Shown in pieces: positions 7,101-13,569 of a stretch of DNA of 13,638 nt. This stretch comes from Alphaproteobacteria bacterium (GTDB taxonomy: Bacteria; Pseudomonadota; Alphaproteobacteria; Rhodospirillales; Rhodospirillaceae): assembly GCA_003250275.1 (NCBI GenBank), contig QKGW01000530.1, positions 1 to 13,638 on the forward strand, in the 5' to 3' direction. The notes beneath the pieces are model-generated. The model made no database searches. It had not been told where the DNA came from and saw only the letters and a program-made list of their open reading frames with translations. Made by a program: the position numbers and the translations under genes. The number at the start of each line of letters is the position of its first letter. The stretch's first letter is position 1.

Positions 7101-7128
7101 GGGTAGGGATGCATTCCCACCCTTTTTT
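7101..7128 (+). terminator. Orphan intrinsic-terminator-like hairpin on the plus strand
   Basis: The bases GGGTAGGGA pair with TCCCACCC around a short TGCAT loop with one bulged A, and a run of six T follows at 7123-7128. This is a textbook rho-independent terminator shape on the plus strand. Both flanking genes are on the minus strand, so no annotated plus-strand transcript needs it. It could end an unannotated small RNA or block antisense transcription, or be fortuitous. Confidence 0.5.
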
Positions 7129-7186
7129 GTAGGTGTGGGGTTCGCCGCATCGAAACCGGCGTCGAAGGGGTAACGGAATTCACCCG

Positions 7187-7213
7187 AAAAACCGCAGCAC
7201 CGCAAGACCTGCG
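7187..7213 (-). terminator. Possible terminator of the GGDEF/EAL gene
   Basis: On the minus strand a 5-bp stem (CGCAG at 7209-7213 pairing with CTGCG at 7193-7197) with an 11-nt loop is followed by G and a run of five T (7187-7191). It lies about 40 nt after the stop codon at 7253. A second, perfect hairpin (7231-7245, GCGGGA/TCCCGC, 3-nt loop) without a T-run lies between them. The short stem and large loop make this a weak terminator call. Confidence 0.4.
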
Positions 7214-7252
7214 CCGCCGCACGCCCGGAGGCGGGAGTTTCCCGCGCCGAGT

Positions 7253-9655
7253 CTAGTCGAGCGCGCCGACGCGCGCCCCGCTGTGGCGGCCGGCGAACCA
7301 CGCGCTCGCCGCCGCCGCGGGCATCGGCTTGGCGAACAGATACCCTTGGCCGACGTCGCAGCCGAGGTCGCGCAGGATCGCCGCCTGTCCCGGAGTCTCG
7401 ATCCCCTCGGCGATGGTCTTGAGCCCGAGCGCGCGGCCGAGCGCGACGATGCTGCGCGCGACGGTGACGTCGGCCTCGACGGTTTCGAGGCGCGCGACGA
7501 AGCTGCGGTCGATCTTGAGATAGTCGATCGGCAGGTCGCGCACGTAGGAGAGCGACGAATACCCGGTGCCGAAGTCGTCGAGCGCAACGCGCACGCCGAG
7601 GTCGCGGACGCGCTCGAGCTGTTCGATGGTGCTGGAGGGGTCCTGCACCACCGTGCTCTCGGTGAGTTCGAGCTGGAGCAGCGACGCGGGCGCGCCGGTC
7701 TCCTGCAGCAGAGACGCGACGCGCTCGGGAAGGTCCCCGGCCAGCAGCTGCCGCGCCGAAACGTTGGCCGCCACCGAAACCGCGTGCCCTTCCTCGCGGA
7801 AGCGCAGCGCCTGGCGGCAGCACTCGCGCAACACCCAGTCGCCGATCTCGCCGATCAGCCCGATGTCCTCGGCGATCGGAATGAACACCGCGGGCGAGAC
7901 CGCGCCGTGTTCGGGGTGCCGCCAGCGGATCAGCGCCTCGACGCCGTCGACGCCGCCGTCGGCGAGGTCGACCTTGGGCTGGTATTCGAGGGTGAACGCT
8001 TCCGCGCTCGCCGCCTCGCGCACCGCGAGTTCGAGACGCAGGCGCTGGCGCAAAGCCTCGTCGAGGTCGACCTGGAAGAACTCGATGCGGCTGCGGTTCT
8101 GCTTGGCGAGCAAGCGCGCGCTGCCTGCGCGGCGCAGGAGTTCGGCGCCCGACGCGCCGTCGGCGGGGCAGAGCGCGACGCCCGCGGAAACCCCGAGGCG
8201 GATCTCGTGCCTGCCGACGAGATAGGGCCGCGCGCATTCGTTGACGATCCGCTCCACGGTGTGCGAATGCGCGGCGGCGTCGGTGCCGTCTTCGAGCAGC
8301 ACCACGAATTCGTCGGCGCCGATGCGCGCGACGGCGTCGCTCGCCGGACGCTGCGCGAGCAGACGCGCCGCGACCTGGCACAGCACCGCGTCGCCGACCG
8401 GCTGGCCGAAGCTGTCGTTGACGCTCTTGAAGCGGTCGAAATCGAGCGACACCACCGCGCGCGTCGCGCCGTCGGTCTCGCAGCGTTGCGCCAGCGCAGC
8501 GAGACGGTCCCAGAGAAGATCGCGGTTGGGCAGGCCGGTGAGCGCGTCGTGGACCGCCATGTGGGCGATGGTCTCGTCCCGCTCCCTGAGCGCGGTGATG
8601 TCGGCGCAGATCGCCACGTGCGCCGCGCCGGTGTCGGCGAGATCGTCGGAGAGCGGGTTGACCGTGACGTGGGCGAGAAACGAGCCGTTGCGGCGGCGCA
8701 TCCACACCTCGCCGGCCCACTGCCCCTCGGTGCGCACCCGCGACCACACGCCGTCGTAGAACGCGTTCTCGTGCAGGCCCGAGCGGAGGAACAGCGCGGG
8801 TTGGCCGAGCAGCTCGGCGCGTTGGTATCCGGTGAGTTCGCAGAACGCCGGGTTGACCGACAGCACCGCGCCGTCGGGCGCGAACACCACGATGCCCTCG
8901 GCGGTATGACGGATGATACTGCCGGCGAGGCGAAGCTCGGCGGTGCTCAGGGTCAGCGCCTGGTCGAGTTCGGCGGCGAGGTCGACGAGCCTGCGCTCGC
9001 GCTCCTCGAGGCGGCGGAACAGCGGCCGGAAGATGAACAGCGCCTCGGCAACGAGGGTGGCGAGCATCACCCCGAGCACACCGAAGAGGATGCGCCGGAG
9101 CCGGAGGATCGCCGCCTCGCTGTCGGCCTGATAAGCGGTCACCGCGTCGTCGAGTCCGTGGAGCAGGCGCGTGCGGGCGCTGTTGCGCACCGCTTCGAGG
9201 GAGACCGGATCGGCGGCGCCGAGGCGCGCGTTGGCGAGGAAATCGCGCGCCCGCCCGAGGAACACGTCGAGCCGCGCCGCAAGGTTCGCGGGCGGTTCGT
9301 CGTAGAGCCGCCGCAGCCGTTCGCTCTCGCCCGGCCCGGCGACGCGCAGGGTGCGGTAGGCGCGCTCCATCGTCGCGATCGCGACGCCGAGGTCGTCGAG
9401 CAGCAGTGCGCGGTCCGGACCCGCGGGGGTTGCCGAAACTTCGAGCGAGAGGCTGGCGATGCGCTGCGACAGCATCCGCTGCCGCCCGGCGATGTTGACG
9501 ATCTTGGCGGTGGCTTCCTGCTCGCGCACGATCGAATCGATCAGGACGTGCGTTCCGATCGAAAGCGAGGCGATCAGCCCGAGCGCAACGACGTAGCTGA
9601 GCGTCGCGATCCGACGCCCCCGGATGCCGGCCACCGGATCGAATACACCACCCAT
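7253..9655 (-). CDS. Membrane PilJ-PAS-GGDEF-EAL protein; likely cyclic-di-GMP phosphodiesterase with degenerate GGDEF domain
   Basis: Cyclic-di-GMP signalling protein of 800 residues in the inner membrane. Order: transmembrane segment (about 18-38); periplasmic PilJ/NarX-like sensor (about 45-185) with NIAGRQRMLSQRIA at 54-67; second membrane segment (about 188-209); PAS (about 243-355); GGDEF (about 365-530); EAL (about 540-790). The EAL half keeps its active-site residues: EALIR (573-577), Asn631 (ANVS), ELTES (664-668), DDFGTGYS (693-700), Lys714 (LKID), Glu750 (AEGIET) and QGYLFAKP (770-777). The GGDEF half is altered: GADEF at 446-450, NDSFGQ where NDxxGH is usual, and RRAGSARLLAK where the usual AD-AMYxAK is lost. 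Phosphodiesterase activity is therefore the likelier output, with the GGDEF half perhaps a GTP sensor. The ATG at 9655 has GGGGAAAG just upstream; a TTG at 9706 would add 17 residues but is poorly placed. The ligand is unknown. Confidence 0.93.
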   Translation of the reverse strand: MGGVFDPVAGIRGRRIATLSYVVALGLIASLSIGTHVLIDSIVREQEATAKIVNIAGRQRMLSQRIASLSLEVSATPAGPDRALLLDDLGVAIATMERAYRTLRVAGPGESERLRRLYDEPPANLAARLDVFLGRARDFLANARLGAADPVSLEAVRNSARTRLLHGLDDAVTAYQADSEAAILRLRRILFGVLGVMLATLVAEALFIFRPLFRRLEERERRLVDLAAELDQALTLSTAELRLAGSIIRHTAEGIVVFAPDGAVLSVNPAFCELTGYQRAELLGQPALFLRSGLHENAFYDGVWSRVRTEGQWAGEVWMRRRNGSFLAHVTVNPLSDDLADTGAAHVAICADITALRERDETIAHMAVHDALTGLPNRDLLWDRLAALAQRCETDGATRAVVSLDFDRFKSVNDSFGQPVGDAVLCQVAARLLAQRPASDAVARIGADEFVVLLEDGTDAAAHSHTVERIVNECARPYLVGRHEIRLGVSAGVALCPADGASGAELLRRAGSARLLAKQNRSRIEFFQVDLDEALRQRLRLELAVREAASAEAFTLEYQPKVDLADGGVDGVEALIRWRHPEHGAVSPAVFIPIAEDIGLIGEIGDWVLRECCRQALRFREEGHAVSVAANVSARQLLAGDLPERVASLLQETGAPASLLQLELTESTVVQDPSSTIEQLERVRDLGVRVALDDFGTGYSSLSYVRDLPIDYLKIDRSFVARLETVEADVTVARSIVALGRALGLKTIAEGIETPGQAAILRDLGCDVGQGYLFAKPMPAAAASAWFAGRHSGARVGALD

Positions 9656-9717
9656 GCGAGCTTTCCCCGGCGAGGAGACCAGAGTTGCAGGCGAGCGCCC
9701 GGACAACTCCTGCTCGT

Positions 9718-9747
9718 ATTAGGTATCGCGGAGAGGTGGTGAGTCAA
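9718..9747 (-). promoter_or_regulatory. Candidate promoter for the GGDEF/EAL gene
   Basis: On the minus strand TTGACT (9742-9747, five of six consensus bases) is followed after 18 nt by CCTAAT (9718-9723, four of six). The pair lies in the 109-nt gap after the lipoprotein stop codon and predicts a leader of roughly 55 nt. It suggests the c-di-GMP gene can be transcribed separately from the lipoprotein gene. Confidence 0.5.
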
Positions 9748-9764
9748 GCGCAGCGATGGAACGC

Positions 9765-10346
9765 TCAGGAACCCGATTGATGCCGGCGGTTGTATTCGAG
9801 CTGCGTGCGGTCGAGCTGCATCCCGAGGTAGACTCGGATGTCGCCCGAGGACACCGACTTGGTCAGCGGAATCTTGAGGGTGACCTCGCCGTCGCGGTAG
9901 CGCACCTCGTTGACGTTCGGCGGGAAGGTGACTTCGGCGGTGAACACCTGCTTGCCCGCCGGATGCGGGAAGAAGTCGGGCAGCGCGACGAAATACTGGA
10001 AGCTCTGCTTGCGGGTGCCGTCGGGCTGCAGCGGCGTCGCCGGGCCGGCGGTCACCTTGAACACCACGTTGAGCGACATGTCGACCGAGTGCTCGTCGAC
10101 GTGGACCTCGCACGAGCCGGTGTAGCCCACCACCTCGGTTTCGATCAGGGTGTCGGTGATGTCGGTGCCGGAGCCCTGGAAGCGCGTCGCCTGCGCGGTG
10201 TCGCGGTCGATCAGCACTTGCGGGCACGGCGGCGGCGGAGCCTTCTTCTCGAACGCGCCGCACCCGGCGAGCGCGCCCAGCATGGTGAGCGCCACGGCGC
10301 CGCGCGCGGCTCGCGCAGCCAACCCGAGTTCGAAACGACGGCCCAT
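9765..10346 (-). CDS. Putative outer-membrane lipoprotein of unknown function
   Basis: I do not recognise a characterised family. The product is 193 residues with an Arg-containing N-terminus, a hydrophobic stretch (about 17-27) and a lipobox LAGC ending at Cys29, so it should be lipidated and anchored with a periplasmic-side body. Residue +2 is Gly, which does not favour inner-membrane retention by the E. coli Lol rule. A short Lys/Pro linker (EKKAPPPP) leads into a mostly polar, beta-rich-looking domain without enzyme motifs; Cys41 and Cys79 could form a disulfide. The ATG at 10346 has AAGGGG 7 nt upstream; the GTG three codons earlier would overlap that ribosome site and is less likely. 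It is divergent from ispH with 152 nt between start codons, and 109 nt upstream of the c-di-GMP gene. Any functional link to that gene is only positional. Stop is TGA. Confidence 0.85.
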   Translation of the reverse strand: MGRRFELGLAARAARGAVALTMLGALAGCGAFEKKAPPPPCPQVLIDRDTAQATRFQGSGTDITDTLIETEVVGYTGSCEVHVDEHSVDMSLNVVFKVTAGPATPLQPDGTRKQSFQYFVALPDFFPHPAGKQVFTAEVTFPPNVNEVRYRDGEVTLKIPLTKSVSSGDIRVYLGMQLDRTQLEYNRRHQSGS

Positions 10347-10381
10347 GAGGAACACCCCTTGATGGCAGGAAACCTGAGTTG

Positions 10382-10410
10382 GTGATAGCCGATGGCGTCC
10401 GGCGCGGCAA
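10382..10410 (-). promoter_or_regulatory. Candidate promoter for the lipoprotein gene
   Basis: On the minus strand TTGCCG (10405-10410) and TATCAC (10382-10387) are 17 nt apart, each matching four of six consensus bases. Transcription would start near 10375, giving a leader of about 30 nt. It lies back to back with the candidate ispH promoter in the 152-nt divergent region. Confidence 0.45.
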
Positions 10411-10440
10411 CCGACTTCGACCGAATTCCGCCCGTCGCCC

Positions 10441-10469
10441 TTTCGATTCGCGCCGGGGTTTGCTACATC
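10441..10469 (+). promoter_or_regulatory. Candidate promoter for ispH
   Basis: TTTCGA (10441-10446) and TACATC (10464-10469) are 17 nt apart, each with three of six consensus bases. A TGC immediately before the -10 hexamer gives an extended -10 (TGn) element. The predicted start near 10476 would leave a leader of about 23 nt before the ispH ATG. Position is good; the match is modest. Confidence 0.4.
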
Positions 10470-10498
10470 CTCGGGAGTTCCGCATTCCCGGAGGTCCG

Positions 10499-11458
10499 AT
10501 GTCGCTGCCGCCCCTCTCCGTGATCCTCGCCGCGCCGCGCGGTTTCTGCGCCGGGGTCGACCGCGCCGTGCAGATCGTCGAGCGCCTGCTCGAAAGCCGC
10601 GGCGCGCCGGTCTACGTGCGCCACGAGATCGTCCACAACCGCTTCGTCGTCGAGAGCCTGGAGAAGAAGGGCGCGGTGTTCGTCGACGAGCTCGACGCGG
10701 TGCCCGACGGCGCGACCGTGGTGTTCTCCGCCCATGGCGTGCCGAAGTCGGTCCCCGCCGAGGCGAAGCGGCGCGGCCTCCTGCACGTCGACGCGACCTG
10801 CCCGCTGGTCGCCAAGGTCCACCTCGAAGCCGCGCGCCACGCCGGCGCGGGCGACCAGATCATCCTCATCGGCCACGCCGGGCACCCCGAGGTGATCGGC
10901 ACCATGGGCCAGGTGCCCGATGGCCGCATCCTCCTCGTCGAGACCCGCGCCGACGCCGAGACGGTGATGCCCGAAACTCCGGACAAGCTCGCCTACGTGA
11001 CGCAGACGACGCTCTCGGTCGACGAAACCCGCGACATCGTCGCGATCCTCAAGCGCCGCTTCCCCGCGCTCGCCGGGCCGAAGCGCGAGGACATCTGCTT
11101 CGCCACCACCAACCGCCAGGCGGCGGTGCGCGCGATCGCCGCCGAGTGCGACGCGGTGTGGGTGATCGGCGCGCCGAACTCGTCGAACTCGCGCCGCCTC
11201 GTCGAGGTCGCGGCGAGCGCCGGATGCGCGGACGCGCGCCTGCTCCAGGGTGCGGAGGAGATCGACTGGGCGAGCCTCGAAGGGGTCTCCCGCCTCGGCA
11301 TCACCGCCGGCGCCTCCGCCCCCGAGGTGCTCGTCGAGGGCGTGCTCGCGGCGCTCGCCGAACGCCGCACCCTCGCGGTCGAGACCGCGCGCCACGTCGT
11401 CGAGGACGTCACCTTCAAGCTCCCGCCGGAAGTGCGCAAGCCCGCCGCCGCGGGCTGA
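10499..11458 (+). CDS. ispH: 4-hydroxy-3-methylbut-2-enyl diphosphate reductase
   Basis: Iron-sulfur enzyme for the last step of the MEP isoprenoid pathway, reducing HMBPP to IPP and DMAPP in the cytosol. The product is 319 residues, normal for IspH. The three cysteines that bind the [4Fe-4S] cluster are visible: Cys17 (GFCAGV), Cys101 (DATCPLV) and Cys200 (EDICFATTNRQ). Substrate-binding and catalytic residues appear as HEIVHN (42-47), GHAGHPEVIGTMGQ (125-138, with the catalytic Glu131), TQTTLS (168-173) and the SSNSRRL stretch. The frame is open 40 codons further upstream, but the ATG at 10499 fits the family start and has GGAGG 4 nt upstream. It is divergent from the lipoprotein gene and followed by thrB after 61 nt in the same direction. 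No odd residues were noted. Stop is TGA. Confidence 0.97.
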   Translation: MSLPPLSVILAAPRGFCAGVDRAVQIVERLLESRGAPVYVRHEIVHNRFVVESLEKKGAVFVDELDAVPDGATVVFSAHGVPKSVPAEAKRRGLLHVDATCPLVAKVHLEAARHAGAGDQIILIGHAGHPEVIGTMGQVPDGRILLVETRADAETVMPETPDKLAYVTQTTLSVDETRDIVAILKRRFPALAGPKREDICFATTNRQAAVRAIAAECDAVWVIGAPNSSNSRRLVEVAASAGCADARLLQGAEEIDWASLEGVSRLGITAGASAPEVLVEGVLAALAERRTLAVETARHVVEDVTFKLPPEVRKPAAAG

Positions 11459-11463
11459 TCCCT

Positions 11464-11493
11464 CTGGCATCCCGTCCGCGCTTGCCGTATACC
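11464..11493 (+). promoter_or_regulatory. Candidate promoter for thrB-rnhA
   Basis: CTGGCA (11464-11469) and TATACC (11488-11493) are 18 nt apart, each matching four of six consensus bases. They lie within the 61-nt gap between ispH and thrB. Transcription would start near 11500, the centre of the palindrome at 11492-11508. Cotranscription from ispH is an equally simple arrangement. Confidence 0.35.
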
Positions 11494-11508
11494 CTTGCGT
11501 CGCAAGGG
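11492..11508 (+). promoter_or_regulatory. Palindrome overlapping the thrB ribosome binding site
   Basis: A perfect 8-bp inverted repeat (CCCTTGCG / CGCAAGGG) surrounds a single central T. As RNA it would fold as a 6-bp stem with a 5-nt loop, and its 3' side is part of AAGGGAGAGG, the purine-rich ribosome binding region of thrB. It could be a DNA operator at the predicted start site or an RNA hairpin masking initiation. Function is inferred only from position. Confidence 0.45.
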
Positions 11509-11519
11509 AGAGGTTTCCA

Positions 11520-12488
11520 ATGGCCGTTTATACCGACGTCACCGACGAGGATCTCGAGGGATTCGCCGCCCAGTACGACATCGCCGACGTGGTGTCGTTC
11601 AAGGGCATCGCGGAAGGCGTCGAAAACTCGAATTTCCTCGTCCAGACCGACGACGGCGAAAGCTACATCCTCACCCTCTACGAGAAGCGGGTGAACCCGG
11701 CGGACCTGCCGTGGTTCCTCGGCCTGATGCGCCACCTCGCGGGCAACGGCGTGACCTGCCCGCTGCCGATCCCGGGCCGCGACGGCGAGGCGTTGCGCAC
11801 CCTCGCGGGGCGTCCGGCAGCGCTGTTCAGCTTCCTCAAGGGGCTGTCGCCGCGCCGCATCTCCGCCAACCATTGCGCCGGGGTGGGCGCGGCGCTCGCG
11901 CAGCTCCACCGCGCCGGGGCCGAGTATCCGGCGACCCGCCCGAACGCGCTCTCGGTCGAAGCGTGGCGGCCGCTGTTCGCGCTCGCGCGCGACCGCGCCG
12001 ACGAGGTCCAGCCCGGCCTCGCCGCCGAGATCGAGGCCGACCTCGCCGACCTCGAACGCAACTGGCCGACCGGCCTGCCGAAGGGCGTGATCCACGCCGA
12101 CCTCTTCCCCGACAACGTGTTCTTCCGCGGAGAGGCGGTTTCGGGCGTGATCGACTTCTACTTCGCCTGCGCCGATCTCTACGCCTACGACCTGGTGATC
12201 GCGATGAACGCGTGGTGCTTCGAGCCCGACTACGCCTTCAACGTCACCAAGGCGCGCCGCCTGCTCGCCGCCTACGACGCGATCCGCCCGCTCTCGCCCG
12301 CCGAGGTCGCGGCGCTGCCGCTGCTCGCGCGCGGCGCGGCGGTGCGCTTCCTCCTCACCCGCCTCTACGACTGGCTCAACACCCCGGCGGGCGCGCTGGT
12401 GCGGCCGAAGGACCCGCTCGAATACCTGCGCATCGCCCGCTTCCACCGCGGCCTCCCCGGCCCCGGCGCGTACGGGCTGGTGGCATGA
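11520..12488 (+). CDS. thrB: Homoserine kinase, aminoglycoside-phosphotransferase fold (ThrB type II)
   Basis: Phosphorylates L-homoserine to O-phosphohomoserine for threonine synthesis, using ATP. The product is 322 residues and belongs to the choline/aminoglycoside kinase-like ThrB found in alphaproteobacteria and pseudomonads, not to the GHMP-kinase ThrB of E. coli. Signatures are the opening MAVYTDVTDEDL and AQYDIADVVSFKGIAEGVEN, an N-lobe with SYILTLYEK (48-56, candidate ATP-binding lysine at 56), the catalytic loop HADLFPDN (192-199) and the metal-binding Asp in VIDFYF (212). The frame stays open upstream within ispH, but the ATG at 11520 matches the family start and follows AAGGGAGAGG by about 6 nt. 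The stop TGA overlaps the rnhA start as ATGA, so the two are translationally coupled. Other threonine-pathway genes are not in the window. Confidence 0.95.
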   Translation: MAVYTDVTDEDLEGFAAQYDIADVVSFKGIAEGVENSNFLVQTDDGESYILTLYEKRVNPADLPWFLGLMRHLAGNGVTCPLPIPGRDGEALRTLAGRPAALFSFLKGLSPRRISANHCAGVGAALAQLHRAGAEYPATRPNALSVEAWRPLFALARDRADEVQPGLAAEIEADLADLERNWPTGLPKGVIHADLFPDNVFFRGEAVSGVIDFYFACADLYAYDLVIAMNAWCFEPDYAFNVTKARRLLAAYDAIRPLSPAEVAALPLLARGAAVRFLLTRLYDWLNTPAGALVRPKDPLEYLRIARFHRGLPGPGAYGLVA

Positions 12489-12925
12489 CCGAGGTCGAGC
12501 TTTATACCGACGGTGCGTGCTCGGGCAATCCCGGCCCGGGCGGCTGGGGCGCGATCCTGCGCTGCAAGGGCGTGGAGAAGGAACTCTCCGGCGGCGAGGC
12601 GCAGACCACCAACAACCGCATGGAGCTGATGGCGGCGATTGCCGGGCTCGAGGCGCTGTCGCGCCCGTGCGCGGTGAGCCTCTGCACCGACAGCGAATAC
12701 GTGATGAAGGGCGTCACCCAGTGGATGCGCGGCTGGAAGGCGCGCGGCTGGAAAACCGCGGCCAAGCAGCCGGTGAAGAACGTCGACCTCTGGCAGCGCC
12801 TCGACGCCGCGCTCCAGCCGCACGCGGTCACCTGGACCTGGGTGAAGGGCCACGACGGCCACCCCGAGAACGAGCGCTGCGACGCGCTCGCGCGCGCCGC
12901 GATTCCCCGCCCCGCCAAAGCCTGA
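12485..12925 (+). CDS. rnhA: Ribonuclease HI
   Basis: Cuts the RNA strand of RNA-DNA hybrids, removing primers and R-loops, with Mg2+ in the cytosol. The product is 146 residues, normal for bacterial RNase HI. The full catalytic set is visible: Asp9 (LYTDGACSGNPGPGGWG), Glu47 (NNRMELMA), Asp69 (CTDSEYV), His123 (VKGHDGHPENERCD) and Asp133. The basic handle region WMRGWKARGWKT (80-91) that helps grip the hybrid is present. The ATG at 12485 lies within the thrB stop (ATGA, 4-nt overlap), which implies translation by re-initiation after thrB. The thrB-rnhA pairing is common in alphaproteobacteria, though the products have no known shared task. Stop is TGA; yqgE begins 61 nt later. Confidence 0.98.
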   Translation: MTEVELYTDGACSGNPGPGGWGAILRCKGVEKELSGGEAQTTNNRMELMAAIAGLEALSRPCAVSLCTDSEYVMKGVTQWMRGWKARGWKTAAKQPVKNVDLWQRLDAALQPHAVTWTWVKGHDGHPENERCDALARAAIPRPAKA

Positions 12926-12928
12926 TCC

Positions 12929-12958
12929 TTGCCCGCCCCCGCCCGCCTCAAGTATGGT
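12929..12958 (+). promoter_or_regulatory. Candidate promoter for yqgE
   Basis: TTGCCC (12929-12934) and TATGGT (12953-12958) are 18 nt apart, each matching four of six consensus bases, directly after the rnhA stop codon. The predicted start near 12965 would leave a leader of about 20 nt with the AGAGGA ribosome site. It would let yqgE be expressed independently of thrB-rnhA. Confidence 0.4.
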
Positions 12959-12986
12959 GGGTATCCGCGCTTTCGAGAGGAAACCC

Positions 12987-13565
12987 ATGGCCGCGCCGCG
13001 CAGCTCCGAACCCAACACCCTCACCGGCCAGTGCCTCGTGGCGATGCCCGGAATGCAGGATCCGCGCTTCGAGCACACCGTGGTGTACCTCTGCGCGCAC
13101 TCGGTGGAAGGCGCGATGGGCATCGTGCTCAACCGCGAGCTTGCCGACATGCCGCTCTCCAAGCTGATGGAGCAGCTCAACATTCCGGTCACGCCCGCGT
13201 GCACCGAGCGCCCCGTCCACTTCGGCGGCCCGGTCGAGCCGGGGCGCGGCTTCGTGCTGCACTCGGCGGACTTCATGGCGGATTCGAGCATGTTGGTGGA
13301 CAGCCGCCGCGCCCTCACCGCGACCCTCGACATCCTCCGCGCGGTGGCGGAAGGCCGCGGCCCGCGTCAGTGCCTGATGGCGCTCGGCTACTCGGGATGG
13401 GACGCCGGGCAGCTCGACGGCGAACTGCGCGACAACGCGTGGCTGATCGTCCCCGCCGACGACGCCCTGCTGTTCGGCGAGGACAACGCCAAGAAGTGGC
13501 AGAAGGCGATCGCCAAGCTCGGCATCGACCCCGCCAAGCTCTCCTCCACCTCGGGCAACGCCTGA
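12987..13565 (+). CDS. yqgE: YqgE/AlgH family protein (DUF179)
   Basis: Member of the conserved YqgE/AlgH family, cytosolic and of unsettled function (AlgH was linked to alginate regulation in Pseudomonas). The product is 192 residues, about normal. Family marks are LTGQCLVAMPGMQDPRFEHTV near the N-terminus, HSVEGAMGIVLNR, the FGGPVEPGRGFVLHS stretch in the middle, and ALGYSGWDAGQLDGELRDN followed by W-L-I-V in the second half. No signal peptide or membrane segment is seen. An in-frame ATG at 12954 would add eleven residues, but it falls inside the candidate -10 box, and the ATG at 12987 has AGAGGA 6 nt upstream. In many proteobacteria this gene neighbours the Holliday-junction resolvase ruvX; that is not the case here. 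It converges on a permease gene with only 4 nt between stop codons. Confidence 0.95.
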   Translation: MAAPRSSEPNTLTGQCLVAMPGMQDPRFEHTVVYLCAHSVEGAMGIVLNRELADMPLSKLMEQLNIPVTPACTERPVHFGGPVEPGRGFVLHSADFMADSSMLVDSRRALTATLDILRAVAEGRGPRQCLMALGYSGWDAGQLDGELRDNAWLIVPADDALLFGEDNAKKWQKAIAKLGIDPAKLSSTSGNA

Positions 13566-13569
13566 CCGA

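Noticed and set aside
7133..9742. A long plus-strand open frame (about 870 codons) antisense to the GGDEF/EAL gene
   Set aside because: Same shadow effect: composition is biased, no recognisable domain is seen, and the minus strand encodes a fully motif-supported protein.
11415..12446. Minus-strand open frame opposite thrB, and a similar one opposite ispH (10463-11470)
   Set aside because: Both are low-complexity shadows of motif-supported plus-strand genes.
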